In this document: piece after piece, positions 17,619 through 26,650 of the stretch
Layout of the letters: the number at the start of each line of letters is the position of its first letter
How positions within the stretch are numbered: the stretch's first letter is position 1
Assembly (NCBI RefSeq): GCF_000607165.1
Contig: NZ_JFZG01000006.1
Location: 992,001 to 1,056,000, forward strand
Length of the DNA stretch: 64,000 nucleotides
Source: Ralstonia pickettii
GTDB lineage: Bacteria > Pseudomonadota > Gammaproteobacteria > Burkholderiales > Burkholderiaceae
Direction: 5' to 3'
Position numbers and translations under genes: made by a program
Notes under the pieces: generated by a model
What the model was told of the DNA's origin: nothing
What the model saw: only the letters and a program-made list of their open reading frames with translations
Database searches by the model: none

Positions 17619-18935
17619 TCAAAGGCCGTATCGCTTGATCTTGTCATACAGCGTCGCACGGCCAACCTGCAGAATATCCGCCGCCTGGTGCACCGAGCCG
17701 CCCGTGCGCGCCAAGGTTTCCGCAATAACCGTGCGCTCGTAGCGTTCGACGCGCTCCTTGAGCGGCATGCCGTCTTCCGATGCATCCGGCACGACCGGCG
17801 TGCGGCCGACGCCAAGCACAAGACGATCGGCCGCGTTGCGCAGTTCGCGCACGTTGCCGGGCCAGTTCGATTGCATCAGCTCGTGGCGCTGGCGCTCAGC
17901 CAGCATCGGCAGCGGGCGTTGATAGCGCACGGCGGCCTCAAGCAGGAAATGTTCGAACAGCGGGATGATGTCTTCGCGGCGTTCACGCAGCGGGGGCAAA
18001 TCGATGACGACCACGTTCAGGCGATAGTACAGATCGCGCCGGAAACCACCCGCCTCAATCAGCGCTTCCATATCGCCCTTGGCGGCCGCAACGATGCGCA
18101 CGTCGATGCGCACCGAAACATTCGAGCCAAGCCGCTCCAGCGCGCCCTCCTGGAGCACGCGCAACAGCTTGACCTGCAACGCGATCGGCATGCTCTCGAT
18201 CTCGTCGAGGAACAGCGTACCGCCCGAGGCATGTTCGAGCTTGCCGATGCGCCGCTTGCCCGCGCCGGTGAAGGCACCGGCTTCGTGGCCGAACATCTCG
18301 CTCTCGAAAATCTGTTCAGGCACGGCGCCGCAGTTCAGCGCGATGAACGGCTTGTCGTGACGCGGCGAGAGCATGTGCAGACTGCGCGCGACCAGCTCCT
18401 TGCCCGTGCCGGTCTCGCCGTTGATGAGCACCGGCGCATCGGTGGTCGCAACGTTCTCGATCAGCGCGCGCACTGCGCCCATCGCAGGCGAGCGCCCGAT
18501 GATGCGCGTGCCTGCCGCCGGGCCAGCCAGTTCACGGCGCAGCGCGCGGTTTTCCAGCTCAAGCGCGCGACGCTCGACGGCACGGCGCACGGTTTCGGTC
18601 AGGCGCTCGGCGGGAAATGGCTTCTCGATGAAATCGAATGCGCCTTCGCGCATCGCCTGCACGGCCATCGTGATGTCGCCGTGGCCCGTGACGAGCACCA
18701 CGGGAATCCCCGTGCCAAACGACTGGCAGTGCGCGAGCACGTCCAGGCCGCTTGCGCCCGGCAAGCGCAGGTCGCTCACGACCACGCCGGGGAAGTTCGC
18801 GTCGATCTTGCCGACGGCTTCTTCGGCGCTGCCGAATGCCTGCACGTTGAAGCCGGCAAGTTCCAGGCTCTGCGCGGTGGCCTGGCGCACAGGCGGGTCG
18901 TCTTCGATGAAGAGAACGTTCAAGCCTTCGGACAT
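17619..18935 (-). CDS. dctD: Sigma-54 activating response regulator DctD
   Basis: This 438-residue regulator has three domains. The receiver domain (about 1-125) has the phospho-acceptor Asp in VVVSDLRLPG. The AAA+ domain has Walker A GETGTGKE, the sigma-54 contact motif GAFTGA and Walker B GGTLFLDEIE. The C-terminal FIS-type helix-turn-helix contains VHQAADILQVGRATLYDKIK. It is last in dctA-dctB-dctD, 25 bases after dctB, and should turn on dctA from the sigma-54 promoter at 22501-22516 when the sensor detects C4-dicarboxylates. Confidence 0.93.
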   Translation of the reverse strand: MSEGLNVLFIEDDPPVRQATAQSLELAGFNVQAFGSAEEAVGKIDANFPGVVVSDLRLPGASGLDVLAHCQSFGTGIPVVLVTGHGDITMAVQAMREGAFDFIEKPFPAERLTETVRRAVERRALELENRALRRELAGPAAGTRIIGRSPAMGAVRALIENVATTDAPVLINGETGTGKELVARSLHMLSPRHDKPFIALNCGAVPEQIFESEMFGHEAGAFTGAGKRRIGKLEHASGGTLFLDEIESMPIALQVKLLRVLQEGALERLGSNVSVRIDVRIVAAAKGDMEALIEAGGFRRDLYYRLNVVVIDLPPLRERREDIIPLFEHFLLEAAVRYQRPLPMLAERQRHELMQSNWPGNVRELRNAADRLVLGVGRTPVVPDASEDGMPLKERVERYERTVIAETLARTGGSVHQAADILQVGRATLYDKIKRYGL

Positions 18936-18960
18936 GGTTCGTATCTGTGTAGAAATCGGA

Positions 18961-20889
18961 TCAGGTGGACGCCACGGAGGTGACGTCGGCGCGTACCAGT
19001 GTCAGCGTAAATTGCGCGCCGCCACCCGGCATGTTCGCAGCCGACAGCGAGCCGCCAAAGTCGCGCGCGATGCTGGTGGAGATCGCCAGCCCAAGGCCGA
19101 GCCCCTGGCCGATCTCCTTGGTGGTGAAGAACGGCTCGAACAGGTGCGGCATGGCGTCTGGCGGAATGCCAGGGCCGTTGTCGCGCACGGCAATGGTCAG
19201 TTGATTCGATTGCGCCGGCGCCCCCTCGGGGGGCCCGATGCTGATGTCGATGCGTCCGGCGCGGGCGGGTTCATTGGCGTTGATCGCATCGAGCGCGTTG
19301 CCAATCAGATTGATCAGCACTTGCTCCAGCTTCAGTTCATCCGCACGAACGACGGCATCTGCTTCGGGGATATGCCAGTGCAGTTCGAGTGCCACGTCGC
19401 CCAGGCGCGGACGCAGCAGCGCGAGCGTGTGATCGAGCGCCACGCGCACCTGCACATCCACCACCTTGCGCCGGGAGCGGCCCGCGAACAGCTTGAGCTG
19501 CGCGGTGATCTTGCCCATGCGCTCGGTCAGGTCGGCAATCGCCTGCAGGTTGTCCGTGGCGGCGCCGTGCTGGCCGCGTTCAAGCAGGATGCGCGTGTTG
19601 TCTGAGAACGTGCGCAGCGCGGCCAGCGGCTGGTTGAGTTCGTGCGTGATGCCGGCGGCCATCTGGCCCAAGGCCGCGAGCTTGCTGGCCTGCACGAGTT
19701 CGTCCTGTGTGGCGCGCAACTCGGCCTCGGCGCGCGTGCGGTCGACGATCTCGTGTTGCAGTTGTTCGTTGGTGGCCATCAGGTCGGCCGTGCGGTCTTC
19801 GACGCGGCGTTCGAGCTGGTCATACGCGGCTTCGAGCAGGCGGCGGCTGCGCAGCATCTCCATCATGCGCAGGCGGCGCTGGCGCCAGTAGAACAGCAGC
19901 AGGCAGGCAAACGCAAAGGCAAACGCCGCCGCCACGGTGGCGCTGCGGGCGGCGCTCATCACAGGGTCCACCGGTGTGAGGTACATCAGCGTCCAGTCAG
20001 GCTCGACGAGGTCACGCGAAACCTGCAGATAGCGCGTAGCGTTCGTGCGCTCGCCAACGCGAATCAGTTCTGCACCTTCCGGCAACCGTCCGGTCAATCG
20101 CAGGAAGGCAGGTGCCTCAGGCTGCAACGGCAGTGGCGTGATCTGCTTGCGGTAATACTGGCGCGTCGCCTCCAACTGCGCCTGCAGCTTGGAGGTGAGC
20201 GGCTCCACTGTGCGGTACTGCCACGCGGGCACGGACGACAGGAAAATCACACCGTTCTCGTCCGCCACCATCACGGGTTCCGACGCGTCGTGGCTGGCAC
20301 GGCCGAACCATTCGAGGTTCAGCTTGACGACCGTCACGCCGATCACGCGACCGTCCTGCATGACAGGCTGCGAGATGTAATAGCCGGGCTCTTCGCGCGT
20401 GATGCCAATGCCGTAAAAGCGCCCGACGTGGCCTTCCGCCGCCTGCTGGAAATACGGCCGGAACAGATATTCAGCACCAACGAAGCTGTCGGGCTGGTTG
20501 TAGTTGGATGCGGCCAGTGCCTTGCCGTTGGGGGCGATCACATACGTAGCAGTGGCGTGAGCGCGATCGTTGACTTCGCGCAGATAGCGGTTCGCGCGGT
20601 CAACGTTGGCAGGCGTCGGATTGGAGAGCAGATCGTGGATGAACGGATGTAACGCCACCAGCGCCGGCAGGTATTCGTAGCGGTCGAGCGTGCTCTTGAG
20701 GTTGGCGGCATAGCGGTCGACCCGCCCCCCGGCGGCCTGCTGGGCCTGCGTGAGCCCCCGGTTCCACGCCACCACAAACGTGGTCGCGCACACCACGGCC
20801 ATCACCACCACGAGCCCGAGCGCTACCAGCCACCAGAAGCCGCGTCGCGAGCCGGAAGCGCTGCTCAAAGAGAAATCGGGATCGGACAT
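18961..20889 (-). CDS. dctB: C4-dicarboxylate sensor histidine kinase DctB
   Basis: This is a membrane sensor kinase of 642 residues from the chosen start. Order: membrane segment near residues 20-42, a large periplasmic double-PAS-like sensor domain to about 320 (SFVGAEYLFRPYFQQA and GYYISQPVM are typical of DctB), a second membrane segment, a coiled coil, the H-box GITHELNQPLAAL, and an ATPase domain with LINLIGNALDAI and GPGIPPDAMPHLF. In-frame starts reach back to 20979, but that one follows directly on the dctA terminator, so ATG 20889 or the one between is more likely; neither has a clear ribosome site. Confidence 0.9.
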   Translation of the reverse strand: MSDPDFSLSSASGSRRGFWWLVALGLVVVMAVVCATTFVVAWNRGLTQAQQAAGGRVDRYAANLKSTLDRYEYLPALVALHPFIHDLLSNPTPANVDRANRYLREVNDRAHATATYVIAPNGKALAASNYNQPDSFVGAEYLFRPYFQQAAEGHVGRFYGIGITREEPGYYISQPVMQDGRVIGVTVVKLNLEWFGRASHDASEPVMVADENGVIFLSSVPAWQYRTVEPLTSKLQAQLEATRQYYRKQITPLPLQPEAPAFLRLTGRLPEGAELIRVGERTNATRYLQVSRDLVEPDWTLMYLTPVDPVMSAARSATVAAAFAFAFACLLLFYWRQRRLRMMEMLRSRRLLEAAYDQLERRVEDRTADLMATNEQLQHEIVDRTRAEAELRATQDELVQASKLAALGQMAAGITHELNQPLAALRTFSDNTRILLERGQHGAATDNLQAIADLTERMGKITAQLKLFAGRSRRKVVDVQVRVALDHTLALLRPRLGDVALELHWHIPEADAVVRADELKLEQVLINLIGNALDAINANEPARAGRIDISIGPPEGAPAQSNQLTIAVRDNGPGIPPDAMPHLFEPFFTTKEIGQGLGLGLAISTSIARDFGGSLSAANMPGGGAQFTLTLVRADVTSVAST

Positions 20890-20979
20890 CGGCTGGAGGT
20901 CGGCGGCAGAGAGTGTTGCCGTGCCTTCCAAAGCCGTGCCTGCAGTCGGCATGCCGCCGAGGTGCTTCACGAGGTGCAT

Positions 20980-21022
20980 CCCAAAAAAGAAGCGGGGCCG
21001 TCTGGAAGGACAGGCCCCGCAA
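20980..21022 (-). terminator. Terminator after dctA
   Basis: On the minus strand GCGGGGCC pairs with GGCCCCGC, followed by TTCTTTTTT. It separates highly expressed dctA from dctB-dctD. Confidence 0.85.
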
Positions 21023-21080
21023 TCATACGCTTTGCGCTTTCAAGCGCCGGCGCCCGCAGGCGCCAGCCAGATTGGATCGA

Positions 21081-22370
21081 TCAAACTGCCGGGGTGGCCG
21101 GCACGCGCTCATCGCTACGGTCGCCCGACAGCACGCGAGCCAGCTTGGCGCGATCCAGTTCACGTTCCCAGGCCGAGATCACCACGCAGGCCACGCCGTT
21201 GCCGGTGATGTTGGTCAGGGCACGGCATTCGCTCATGAAGCGGTCGATGCCGAGAATCAGCACCATGCCCGCCACCGGAATATCCGGCACCACGGCCAGC
21301 GTTGCGGCCAGCGTGATGAAGCCCGCACCGGTGATGCCCGATGCGCCCTTCGACGTCAGCATGGCAACGGCCAGGATGGTCAGCTGCTGCGTCCAGGTCA
21401 GCTCGATGTTCAGCGCCTGCGAGATGAAGATCACCGCCATCGTCATGTAGATGTTGGTGCCGTCCAGGTTGAACGAGTAACCGGTCGGAACCACCAGGCC
21501 CACCACCGACTTCGAGCAGCCCAGCTTCTCCATCTTTTCCATCAGGTGCGGCAGCGCCGATTCCGACGAGCTCGTGCCCAGCACGATCAGCAGTTCTTCC
21601 TTGATGTACGACACAAAGCGGAAGATGTTGAAGCCGACCAGCCGCGCGATGATGCCCAGCACCACCACCACGAAGATGATGGCCGTCAGGTAGAACGTAC
21701 CGACCAGCTTGAGCAGCGGCACCAGCGAGATCACGCCGTACTTGCCGATGGTGAATGCCATGGCGCCAAAGGCACCGATCGGGGCCACGCGCGTGATGAT
21801 GTGCACGATGCGGAAGAACACGTGCGCGACCTGGTCGATGAAGTCCGTGACGATCTGTGCACGGTCACCGATCGCCGAAAGCGCACCGCCAAACAGCAAC
21901 GCGATCAGCAAAATCTGCAGGATGTCGCCCTTGGCAAAGGCGTCGACAACCGTGCTCGGGATGATGTTGAGCAGGAAGTCGACCGTGCTGGCCGAATGCG
22001 CCTTGGCGGCGTACTGGGCAACGGCCTTGGCGTCGATGGTGTTCACATCAACGTTGAAGCCCGAGCCCGGGTTGAAGATGTGGCCCGCGGCCAAGCCAAT
22101 CACCAGCGCGAAAGTCGAGACGACCTCGAAGTAGAGCAGCGCCTTGCCGCCCACGCGGCCCACCTTCTTCATGTCGCGCATGCCGGCAACGCCGGAGACG
22201 ACAGTACAGAAGATGATCGGCCCAATCACCATCTTGATCAGTTGGATGAAGCCATCGCCCAGCGGCTTCATCTTGACGGCAAGTGCGGGCGAAAAATGGC
22301 CCAGCAGAACGCCGATGACGATGGCCGCCAGCACCTGTACGTACAGGATTTTATAGAACGGTTTTTTCAT
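21081..22370 (-). CDS. dctA: C4-dicarboxylate transporter DctA
   Basis: This 428-residue sodium- or proton-coupled symporter takes up succinate, fumarate and malate. It is a glutamate-transporter-fold protein with eight helices and two hairpin loops: the serine-rich loop [13 protein letters not shown], the substrate helix [16 protein letters not shown] and the second loop [12 protein letters not shown] are intact. The start MKKPFYK at 22370 has GAGGAA just before it; the frame is open 18 bases further. It is controlled by the linked DctB/DctD pair through the sigma-54 promoter upstream. Confidence 0.96.
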   Translation of the reverse strand: MKKPFYKILYVQVLAAIVIGVLLGHFSPALAVKMKPLGDGFIQLIKMVIGPIIFCTVVSGVAGMRDMKKVGRVGGKALLYFEVVSTFALVIGLAAGHIFNPGSGFNVDVNTIDAKAVAQYAAKAHSASTVDFLLNIIPSTVVDAFAKGDILQILLIALLFGGALSAIGDRAQIVTDFIDQVAHVFFRIVHIITRVAPIGAFGAMAFTIGKYGVISLVPLLKLVGTFYLTAIIFVVVVLGIIARLVGFNIFRFVSYIKEELLIVLGTSSSESALPHLMEKMEKLGCSKSVVGLVVPTGYSFNLDGTNIYMTMAVIFISQALNIELTWTQQLTILAVAMLTSKGASGITGAGFITLAATLAVVPDIPVAGMVLILGIDRFMSECRALTNITGNGVACVVISAWERELDRAKLARVLSGDRSDERVPATPAV

Positions 22371-22500
22371 GTCTTCCTCGAGTGTCACAGACCGGCCGTG
22401 CGCTCAACTGCTCGCCCGATCCGACCCGCCCTGGTGTGGTCTCTCTCCTGCCTCGATACGCCGATGTGTCCGGCGCCTCCCGCAGCAGGTTGCTCTTTAT

Positions 22501-22516
22501 TGCAAGGGCTATGCCA
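22501..22516 (-). promoter_or_regulatory. Sigma-54 promoter of dctA
   Basis: The minus strand reads TGGCATAGCCCTTGCA, the -24/-12 consensus with exact spacing, about 130 bases before the dctA start. Because DctD is a sigma-54 activator, the regulator and promoter type agree. Confidence 0.87.
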
Positions 22517-22533
22517 ACGTCAAACTCAAGCAC

Positions 22534-22546
22534 TGGCGGCCCGCCA
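22534..22546. promoter_or_regulatory. Palindrome upstream of the dctA promoter (possible activator site)
   Basis: Perfect 13-base palindrome TGGCGG-c-CCGCCA, about 20 bases upstream of the -24 element. This is closer than most enhancer sites, so DctD binding is only a possibility. Confidence 0.4.
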
Positions 22547-22821
22547 ACCCTTGCCCCACCTTGGTGTGACTACGATGGCACCCGCCTCAGCCGTCGTCAA
22601 TCCCGGAATCCGCGCACAGAAGGCGTCCAGACATCCGGAAAACGTGTTGCGACGCAGCATCGCGCCGTCGCGTCGCACCGGCATCCTGCGGGAACGGTGA
22701 CATCGGGGCCGTATAATGCCGGCTCGTTACGCAAATCCACATGGGTGCGCGACGCCAGGAAGCCATTCGCATCCTGCCGCACGTGCCGTCACGCAGCCCT
22801 CCCAGCCTTCTCGGTCCGCCC

Positions 22822-23151
22822 ATGAGCAGCCATTACAAGCACCACGTTTTCTTCTGCCTGAACGAACGCGAGGACGGCTCGCGCTGCTGTGCAGATTTCG
22901 GCGCGAAAGCCATGCAGGAATACGCCAAGAAGCGCTGCAAGGAACTCGGCATCAACGGCGAAGGCCGCGTGCGCATCAACAAGGCCGGCTGCCTGGACCG
23001 CTGCGAACTCGGTCCGGTCATGGTGGTCTACCCCGAGGCCGTCTGGTACACCTTTGTCGACAAGGAAGACATCGACGAGATCATCCAGAGCCATCTGGTT
23101 GAAGGCAAACTGGTCGAACGGCTGATGGTCGACCGCCCTGCCAACGCGTGA
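22822..23151 (+). CDS. Thioredoxin-like (2Fe-2S) ferredoxin domain protein
   Basis: This 109-residue protein is of the small 2Fe-2S thioredoxin-fold type (related to the NuoE and Shethna ferredoxins). Cysteines in VFFCLNE, SRCC and AGCLDRCELGP fit cluster binding, and the pattern INKAGCLDRCELGPVMVVYPE is typical. It is cytoplasmic; the partner is unknown. The ATG at 22822 begins the family region; the longer frame adds 27 unrelated residues. A hydrolase gene follows 34 bases downstream and may be co-transcribed. Confidence 0.85.
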   Translation: MSSHYKHHVFFCLNEREDGSRCCADFGAKAMQEYAKKRCKELGINGEGRVRINKAGCLDRCELGPVMVVYPEAVWYTFVDKEDIDEIIQSHLVEGKLVERLMVDRPANA

Positions 23152-23185
23152 GCCTAGCTTTACTGCATCTGCTTTCCCCTTTTCC

Positions 23186-23833
23186 ATGAACGTTCATACC
23201 GAAGAACGCCTGATTCCTGGCCCGGTCGGGCAGATCGACCTGTCGATCGACCAGCCGGACACCGCGCCGCGCGGCCTGGCGCTGATCGGCCATCCGCATC
23301 CGCTGTTCGGCGGCACCAAGGACAACAAGGTCGCGCAGACGCTGGCACGCACCTTCGTCGGCCTGGGCTATGTGACGGTGCGCCTGAATTTTCGCGGTGT
23401 GGGCAAGACCGAAGGCACGCACGACAACGGCATCGGCGAGCAGGACGACATGCTGGCCGTGCTCGACTGGATGCGTACGCAGACCGAATGGTCCGCCGAC
23501 GTGGCCACGCTGCCGCTGGCGCTGGGCGGTTTCTCGTTTGGCAGCTTTGTCGTGTCGCAAGTGGCTCGCCGTCTGGCCGAAGCGGGCACGCCCGCCGAGC
23601 GTCTGGCGCTGGTCGGCACCGCCACCTCCCGCTGGGATGTCGCGCCAGTGCCGGCCGACACCATCATCATTCACGGCGAACAGGATGACACCGTGCCGCT
23701 GATCGACGTGCTCAACTGGGCGCGACCTCAGGAGCTGCCCGTGATCGTCATCCCGGGCGCCGATCACTTCTTCCACCGCAAGCTGCATCTGATCCGGCAG
23801 CTCATTACCGGCGCCTGGGCGCCGCAGCCGTAA
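23186..23833 (+). CDS. Alpha/beta hydrolase, small serine-hydrolase type
   Basis: This 215-residue, single-domain protein has no signal peptide. Nucleophile elbow GFSFGSF gives the catalytic Ser, HGEQDDTVP the acid and GADHFFHRKL the His. The N-terminal LIGHPHPLFGGTKDNKV (oxyanion region) and NFRGVGKTEG are typical of the CocE/YcjY-like family with unknown substrates. It lies downstream of the 2Fe-2S protein gene. Confidence 0.83.
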   Translation: MNVHTEERLIPGPVGQIDLSIDQPDTAPRGLALIGHPHPLFGGTKDNKVAQTLARTFVGLGYVTVRLNFRGVGKTEGTHDNGIGEQDDMLAVLDWMRTQTEWSADVATLPLALGGFSFGSFVVSQVARRLAEAGTPAERLALVGTATSRWDVAPVPADTIIIHGEQDDTVPLIDVLNWARPQELPVIVIPGADHFFHRKLHLIRQLITGAWAPQP

Positions 23834-23864
23834 CACCAAACCCGTTGATTTTCCGGACGCCGCG

Positions 23865-23879
23865 CCCCCCCCCTTTTTT
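23865..23879 (+). repeat. C9-T6 homopolymer tract before the D,D-carboxypeptidase gene
   Basis: Nine C followed by six T between the hydrolase stop and the carboxypeptidase start (about 50 bases before it). Such tracts can vary in length by slippage; a change here would alter spacing in the untranslated leader, not the protein. Confidence 0.7.
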
Positions 23880-23925
23880 CTGGCAGGCGGCGCCATTGAA
23901 CTCCAAGCAGACCGCAGGACCCGAC

Positions 23926-25128
23926 ATGCAGACCCGCTTCGCCCATTTCACGCCCCTCGCCTTCCATTCCGCCGCCGCAACCGCTGTAGCAGCCGCCGTG
24001 CTGGTCACCGCGTTGCCCGCCATGGCGCAACCGGTACCTGCCCCGCAGGTCGCGGCCCGCTCGTGGATGCTGACCGACGTGACCAGCGGCCAGGTACTCG
24101 GCGGCGCGAACATGGACGAACGCATCGAGCCCGCCTCGCTCACCAAGCTGATGACGGCCTATCTGGTCTTCGAAGCCGTGCGCGACGGCAAGCTCAAGTA
24201 CGACCAGATGATCACGCCCACCGAGACCGTGCGCTCGGTCAAGACCGACGAATCGCGCATGTTCCTGCAAGCCGGCAAGCCGGCATCGGTGCGCGAGATG
24301 ACGCAAGGCTTGATCATCCAGTCGGGCAACGATGCAGCCCTCGTGCTAGCCGAGGCGGTAGGTGGCACCGAGAGCAACTTCGTGATGCTGATGAACCGCG
24401 AAGCCGAGCGTCTGGGCATGAAGAGCACACATTTCGCGAACGCCGCGGGCCTGCCCGATCCGAATCACTACTCGACTGCACGTGATCTTTCGATCCTGAC
24501 CGCGGCGCTGATCAAGGATTTCCCGCAGGACTACAAGTTCTACTCGCAGAAGGATTTCACCTATAACAACATCAAGCAGTCCAACCGGAACCGCCTGCTG
24601 TGGCTCGACCCGACCGTCGACGGCGGCAAGACCGGCCACACCAAGTCGGCTGGCTACTGCCTCGTCACCTCGGCCAACCGTCCGCTGCCGGATGTGCCGG
24701 GCGCCAACCGTCGCCTGCTGTCGGTCATCATCGGCACCAAGAGCGACGCTATCCGCACACAGGAGAGCCTGAAAGTCCTGAACTACGGCTACCAGTTCTT
24801 CGATACGGTGCGCCTGTACAAGGCCAAGGAAGCGCTGCAGACGCCCGACGTGTACAAGGGCCAGGCCAAAAACGTGAAACTGGGCGTGTCGGAAGACAAG
24901 TGGATCACGGTGCCCAAGGGCGCAGGTGCGCGCCTGAAGCCTGTGCTGGAGCGCAAGGACCCGCTGATCGCCCCGATCGCGCAAGGCCAGCAACTGGGCA
25001 TGGTCAAGGTGATGGACGGCTCGACCGTGGTATCGGAGTTCCCGGTGGTGGCGCTCGAAGCCGTGCCGGAAGCCGGCTTCGTCGGCCGCACGATTGACGC
25101 GGTCAAGCTGTGGTTTAAAAAGAAGTAA
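23926..25128 (+). CDS. D-alanyl-D-alanine carboxypeptidase (PBP5/6 family)
   Basis: This is a periplasmic penicillin-binding protein that trims the terminal D-Ala from peptidoglycan stem peptides. From ATG 23926 it is 400 residues with a signal peptide cleaved after AMA (residue 34). Active-site motifs are in order: SLTK (Ser71, Lys74), SGN in IIQSGNDAA, and KTGHT. The beta-sandwich domain follows, and the last residues (AVKLWFKKK) form the amphipathic membrane anchor typical of PBP5/6. The frame is open 81 bases further upstream through the homopolymer tract, but the signal peptide starts here. Confidence 0.94.
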   Translation: MQTRFAHFTPLAFHSAAATAVAAAVLVTALPAMAQPVPAPQVAARSWMLTDVTSGQVLGGANMDERIEPASLTKLMTAYLVFEAVRDGKLKYDQMITPTETVRSVKTDESRMFLQAGKPASVREMTQGLIIQSGNDAALVLAEAVGGTESNFVMLMNREAERLGMKSTHFANAAGLPDPNHYSTARDLSILTAALIKDFPQDYKFYSQKDFTYNNIKQSNRNRLLWLDPTVDGGKTGHTKSAGYCLVTSANRPLPDVPGANRRLLSVIIGTKSDAIRTQESLKVLNYGYQFFDTVRLYKAKEALQTPDVYKGQAKNVKLGVSEDKWITVPKGAGARLKPVLERKDPLIAPIAQGQQLGMVKVMDGSTVVSEFPVVALEAVPEAGFVGRTIDAVKLWFKKK

Positions 25129-25148
25129 TCACCCCCATTTACTTCGAC

Positions 25149-25448
25149 ATGACCTCCTCTCACACCACCCCGCCGGGCCACATTCCGCCCGAACAGTCGC
25201 TGATCGAGTACCCGAGCGATTTCCCCATCAAGGTGATGGGGCCGATGCATGACGATTTTGCCGCGACCATTGTCGAGGTGGTCCGCCTGCACGATCCGGA
25301 GTTCCACGAAGGGCGCCTGGAAACACGCCCGTCTTCGAGCGGCAACTACCTGGGCCTGACGGTGATCGTGCGTGCGACGAGCCGCGAACAGCTCGACGCG
25401 CTGTACCAGGCGCTGACAAGCCACCCGATGGTGAAGATCGTGCTGTAA
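25149..25448 (+). CDS. YbeD family protein (DUF493)
   Basis: This 99-residue cytoplasmic protein opens its conserved core with LIEYPSDFPIKVMG and ends in HPMVKIVL, typical of YbeD (HP0495/DUF493). In E. coli ybeD lies between dacA and lipB, and here it likewise follows a dacA-like gene and precedes lipB-lipA by a few genes, a conserved neighbourhood. Its molecular role is unknown; an ACT-like regulatory fold is known for the family. Confidence 0.9.
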   Translation: MTSSHTTPPGHIPPEQSLIEYPSDFPIKVMGPMHDDFAATIVEVVRLHDPEFHEGRLETRPSSSGNYLGLTVIVRATSREQLDALYQALTSHPMVKIVL

Positions 25449-25471
25449 CGCACCTCTGCGCCACCAGGCAG

Positions 25472-25509
25472 AAAGCAAAACGCCCCGGTCATGCCGGGGC
25501 GTTTGCTTT
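25472..25509. terminator. Bidirectional terminator between ybeD and the LysR gene
   Basis: Long near-perfect hairpin, core CGCCCCGG / CCGGGGCG, flanked by AAAGCAAAA and TTTGCTTT (25472-25488 and 25493-25509). Confidence 0.85.
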
Positions 25510-25537
25510 GTCAGCGAGTTTTTTTCGATGGCCAGGC

Positions 25538-26500
25538 TCAGCCCTTCGAGACGTGCCCCAGGCACACCGCGTTGTCGTTCATCAGCCCCGCCAGCTTGAG
25601 CTTGAACGCCGCAATCTCCGGCAGCAGCCACGTGCGGAACGCCTGCATCTTGGGCGTCTGCAGCGCGCTGTGCGGACACACGAAGTAGTAGTTCCACGGG
25701 CACGGGATCGTCGTCTCGAACAGGCGCACCACGCGACCGGTCAGCAGGTCATTGAAGGCCAACGTCGGGCGGATCAGTGCAATACCCTGCCCCGCTGCTG
25801 CTGCCTGCAACAGCAACGACGAATCCTGGAACATCAGCCCGCCGCGCGGCTCCACAAACCCCTCCACGCCGGCCGCATCGAACCACGGTTTCCATGCCTC
25901 GCCCTCGCTGCGCAGCAGGGTCATGCTCGCCATCTCGGCCAGCGTGCGCGGCAGACGTCCGCCGTTGAACGCGGGGCTGCAGATCGGGAAGAACACATCG
26001 TCGAGCAGCTTTTCCACGTACAGGCCCGGATAGTTGCCCGAACCCATGCGCAACGCCACGTCCACCTCTTCGCGCGCGAAGTCGACCAGTGCGGGGCTGG
26101 AGAATAGCTCCACCTCCAACTCGGGATGGCGCTCGATGAAGGTGCCGATGTGCGGCGTCAACCAGCGCGCGGCAAACGACGGCATCGTGCTGATGGCCAG
26201 GCGGTTATCGCGGTTGCCGGCGCGCAGTTGGTGCGTGGCCTGGGCGATCTGGTCGAGCGCCTCGCGCACGCGATCGGCATAGGCGCGGCCCGCGTGGGTG
26301 AGCATGACGCGCTTGCCGCGCCGTTCGAACAGCGGCACGCCCAGCTCGTCCTCCAGCGTGCGCATCTGATGGCTGACGGCACCGTGCGTAACGAACAACT
26401 CCGTCGCCGCACGCGAAAAACTCTCATAGCGTGCCGCCGCCTCGAACACCCGCAGCGCGCCAAGTGACGGCAAGCGCATCGGCTCGCGGATTTCAGTCAT
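25538..26500 (-). CDS. LysR-type transcriptional regulator, GcvA-like
   Basis: This 320-residue regulator has an N-terminal winged helix (SLGALRVFEAAARYESFSRAA and TELFVTHGAVSHQMRTLEDEL, the GcvA-type HTH) and a C-terminal periplasmic-binding-type effector domain (from about 95). ATG 26500 was chosen because GGAGGGAAAG lies just before it; the open frame continues 31 codons without support. It is divergent from the DUF2917 gene and most likely controls it through the inverted repeat at 26558-26577. Confidence 0.9.
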   Translation of the reverse strand: MTEIREPMRLPSLGALRVFEAAARYESFSRAATELFVTHGAVSHQMRTLEDELGVPLFERRGKRVMLTHAGRAYADRVREALDQIAQATHQLRAGNRDNRLAISTMPSFAARWLTPHIGTFIERHPELEVELFSSPALVDFAREEVDVALRMGSGNYPGLYVEKLLDDVFFPICSPAFNGGRLPRTLAEMASMTLLRSEGEAWKPWFDAAGVEGFVEPRGGLMFQDSSLLLQAAAAGQGIALIRPTLAFNDLLTGRVVRLFETTIPCPWNYYFVCPHSALQTPKMQAFRTWLLPEIAAFKLKLAGLMNDNAVCLGHVSKG

Positions 26501-26557
26501 CTTTCCCTCCGGATTTTCGTAGCGCGGCGTGGTTTTTATGTGAGCTGCGCTATCAAG

Positions 26558-26604
26558 AAACGCAATATATATCGTTTGGTACAAGGCAACCAAGCGCCTA
26601 GAAT
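26558..26604 (+). promoter_or_regulatory. Promoter of the DUF2917 gene with LysR-type inverted repeat
   Basis: -35 TTGGTA (26576-26581), 17 bases, -10 TAGAAT (26599-26604). Inverted repeat AAACG-N10-CGTTT (26558-26577) overlaps the -35 edge and is centred near -43, a usual place for a LysR-type activator. Confidence 0.65.
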
Positions 26605-26650
26605 TCCTTCAACGGCAAGGCCCCATCCCACTGCCGTGAAGGAGCCGATC

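Larger units (their letters stand above)
22371..22821. other. Intergenic region upstream of dctA and of the 2Fe-2S protein gene
   Basis: This 451-base stretch has no gene that I can support. It carries the sigma-54 promoter and a palindrome serving dctA on the minus strand. On the right there is TATAAT within CGTATAATGCC (about 22711-22716), a good -10 for the plus-strand 2Fe-2S protein gene. Confidence 0.6.

Noticed and set aside
20913-22700. 595-codon open frame opposite dctA
   Set aside because: Runs across the dctA terminator, gene and promoter; His/Arg/Asp-rich antisense translation.
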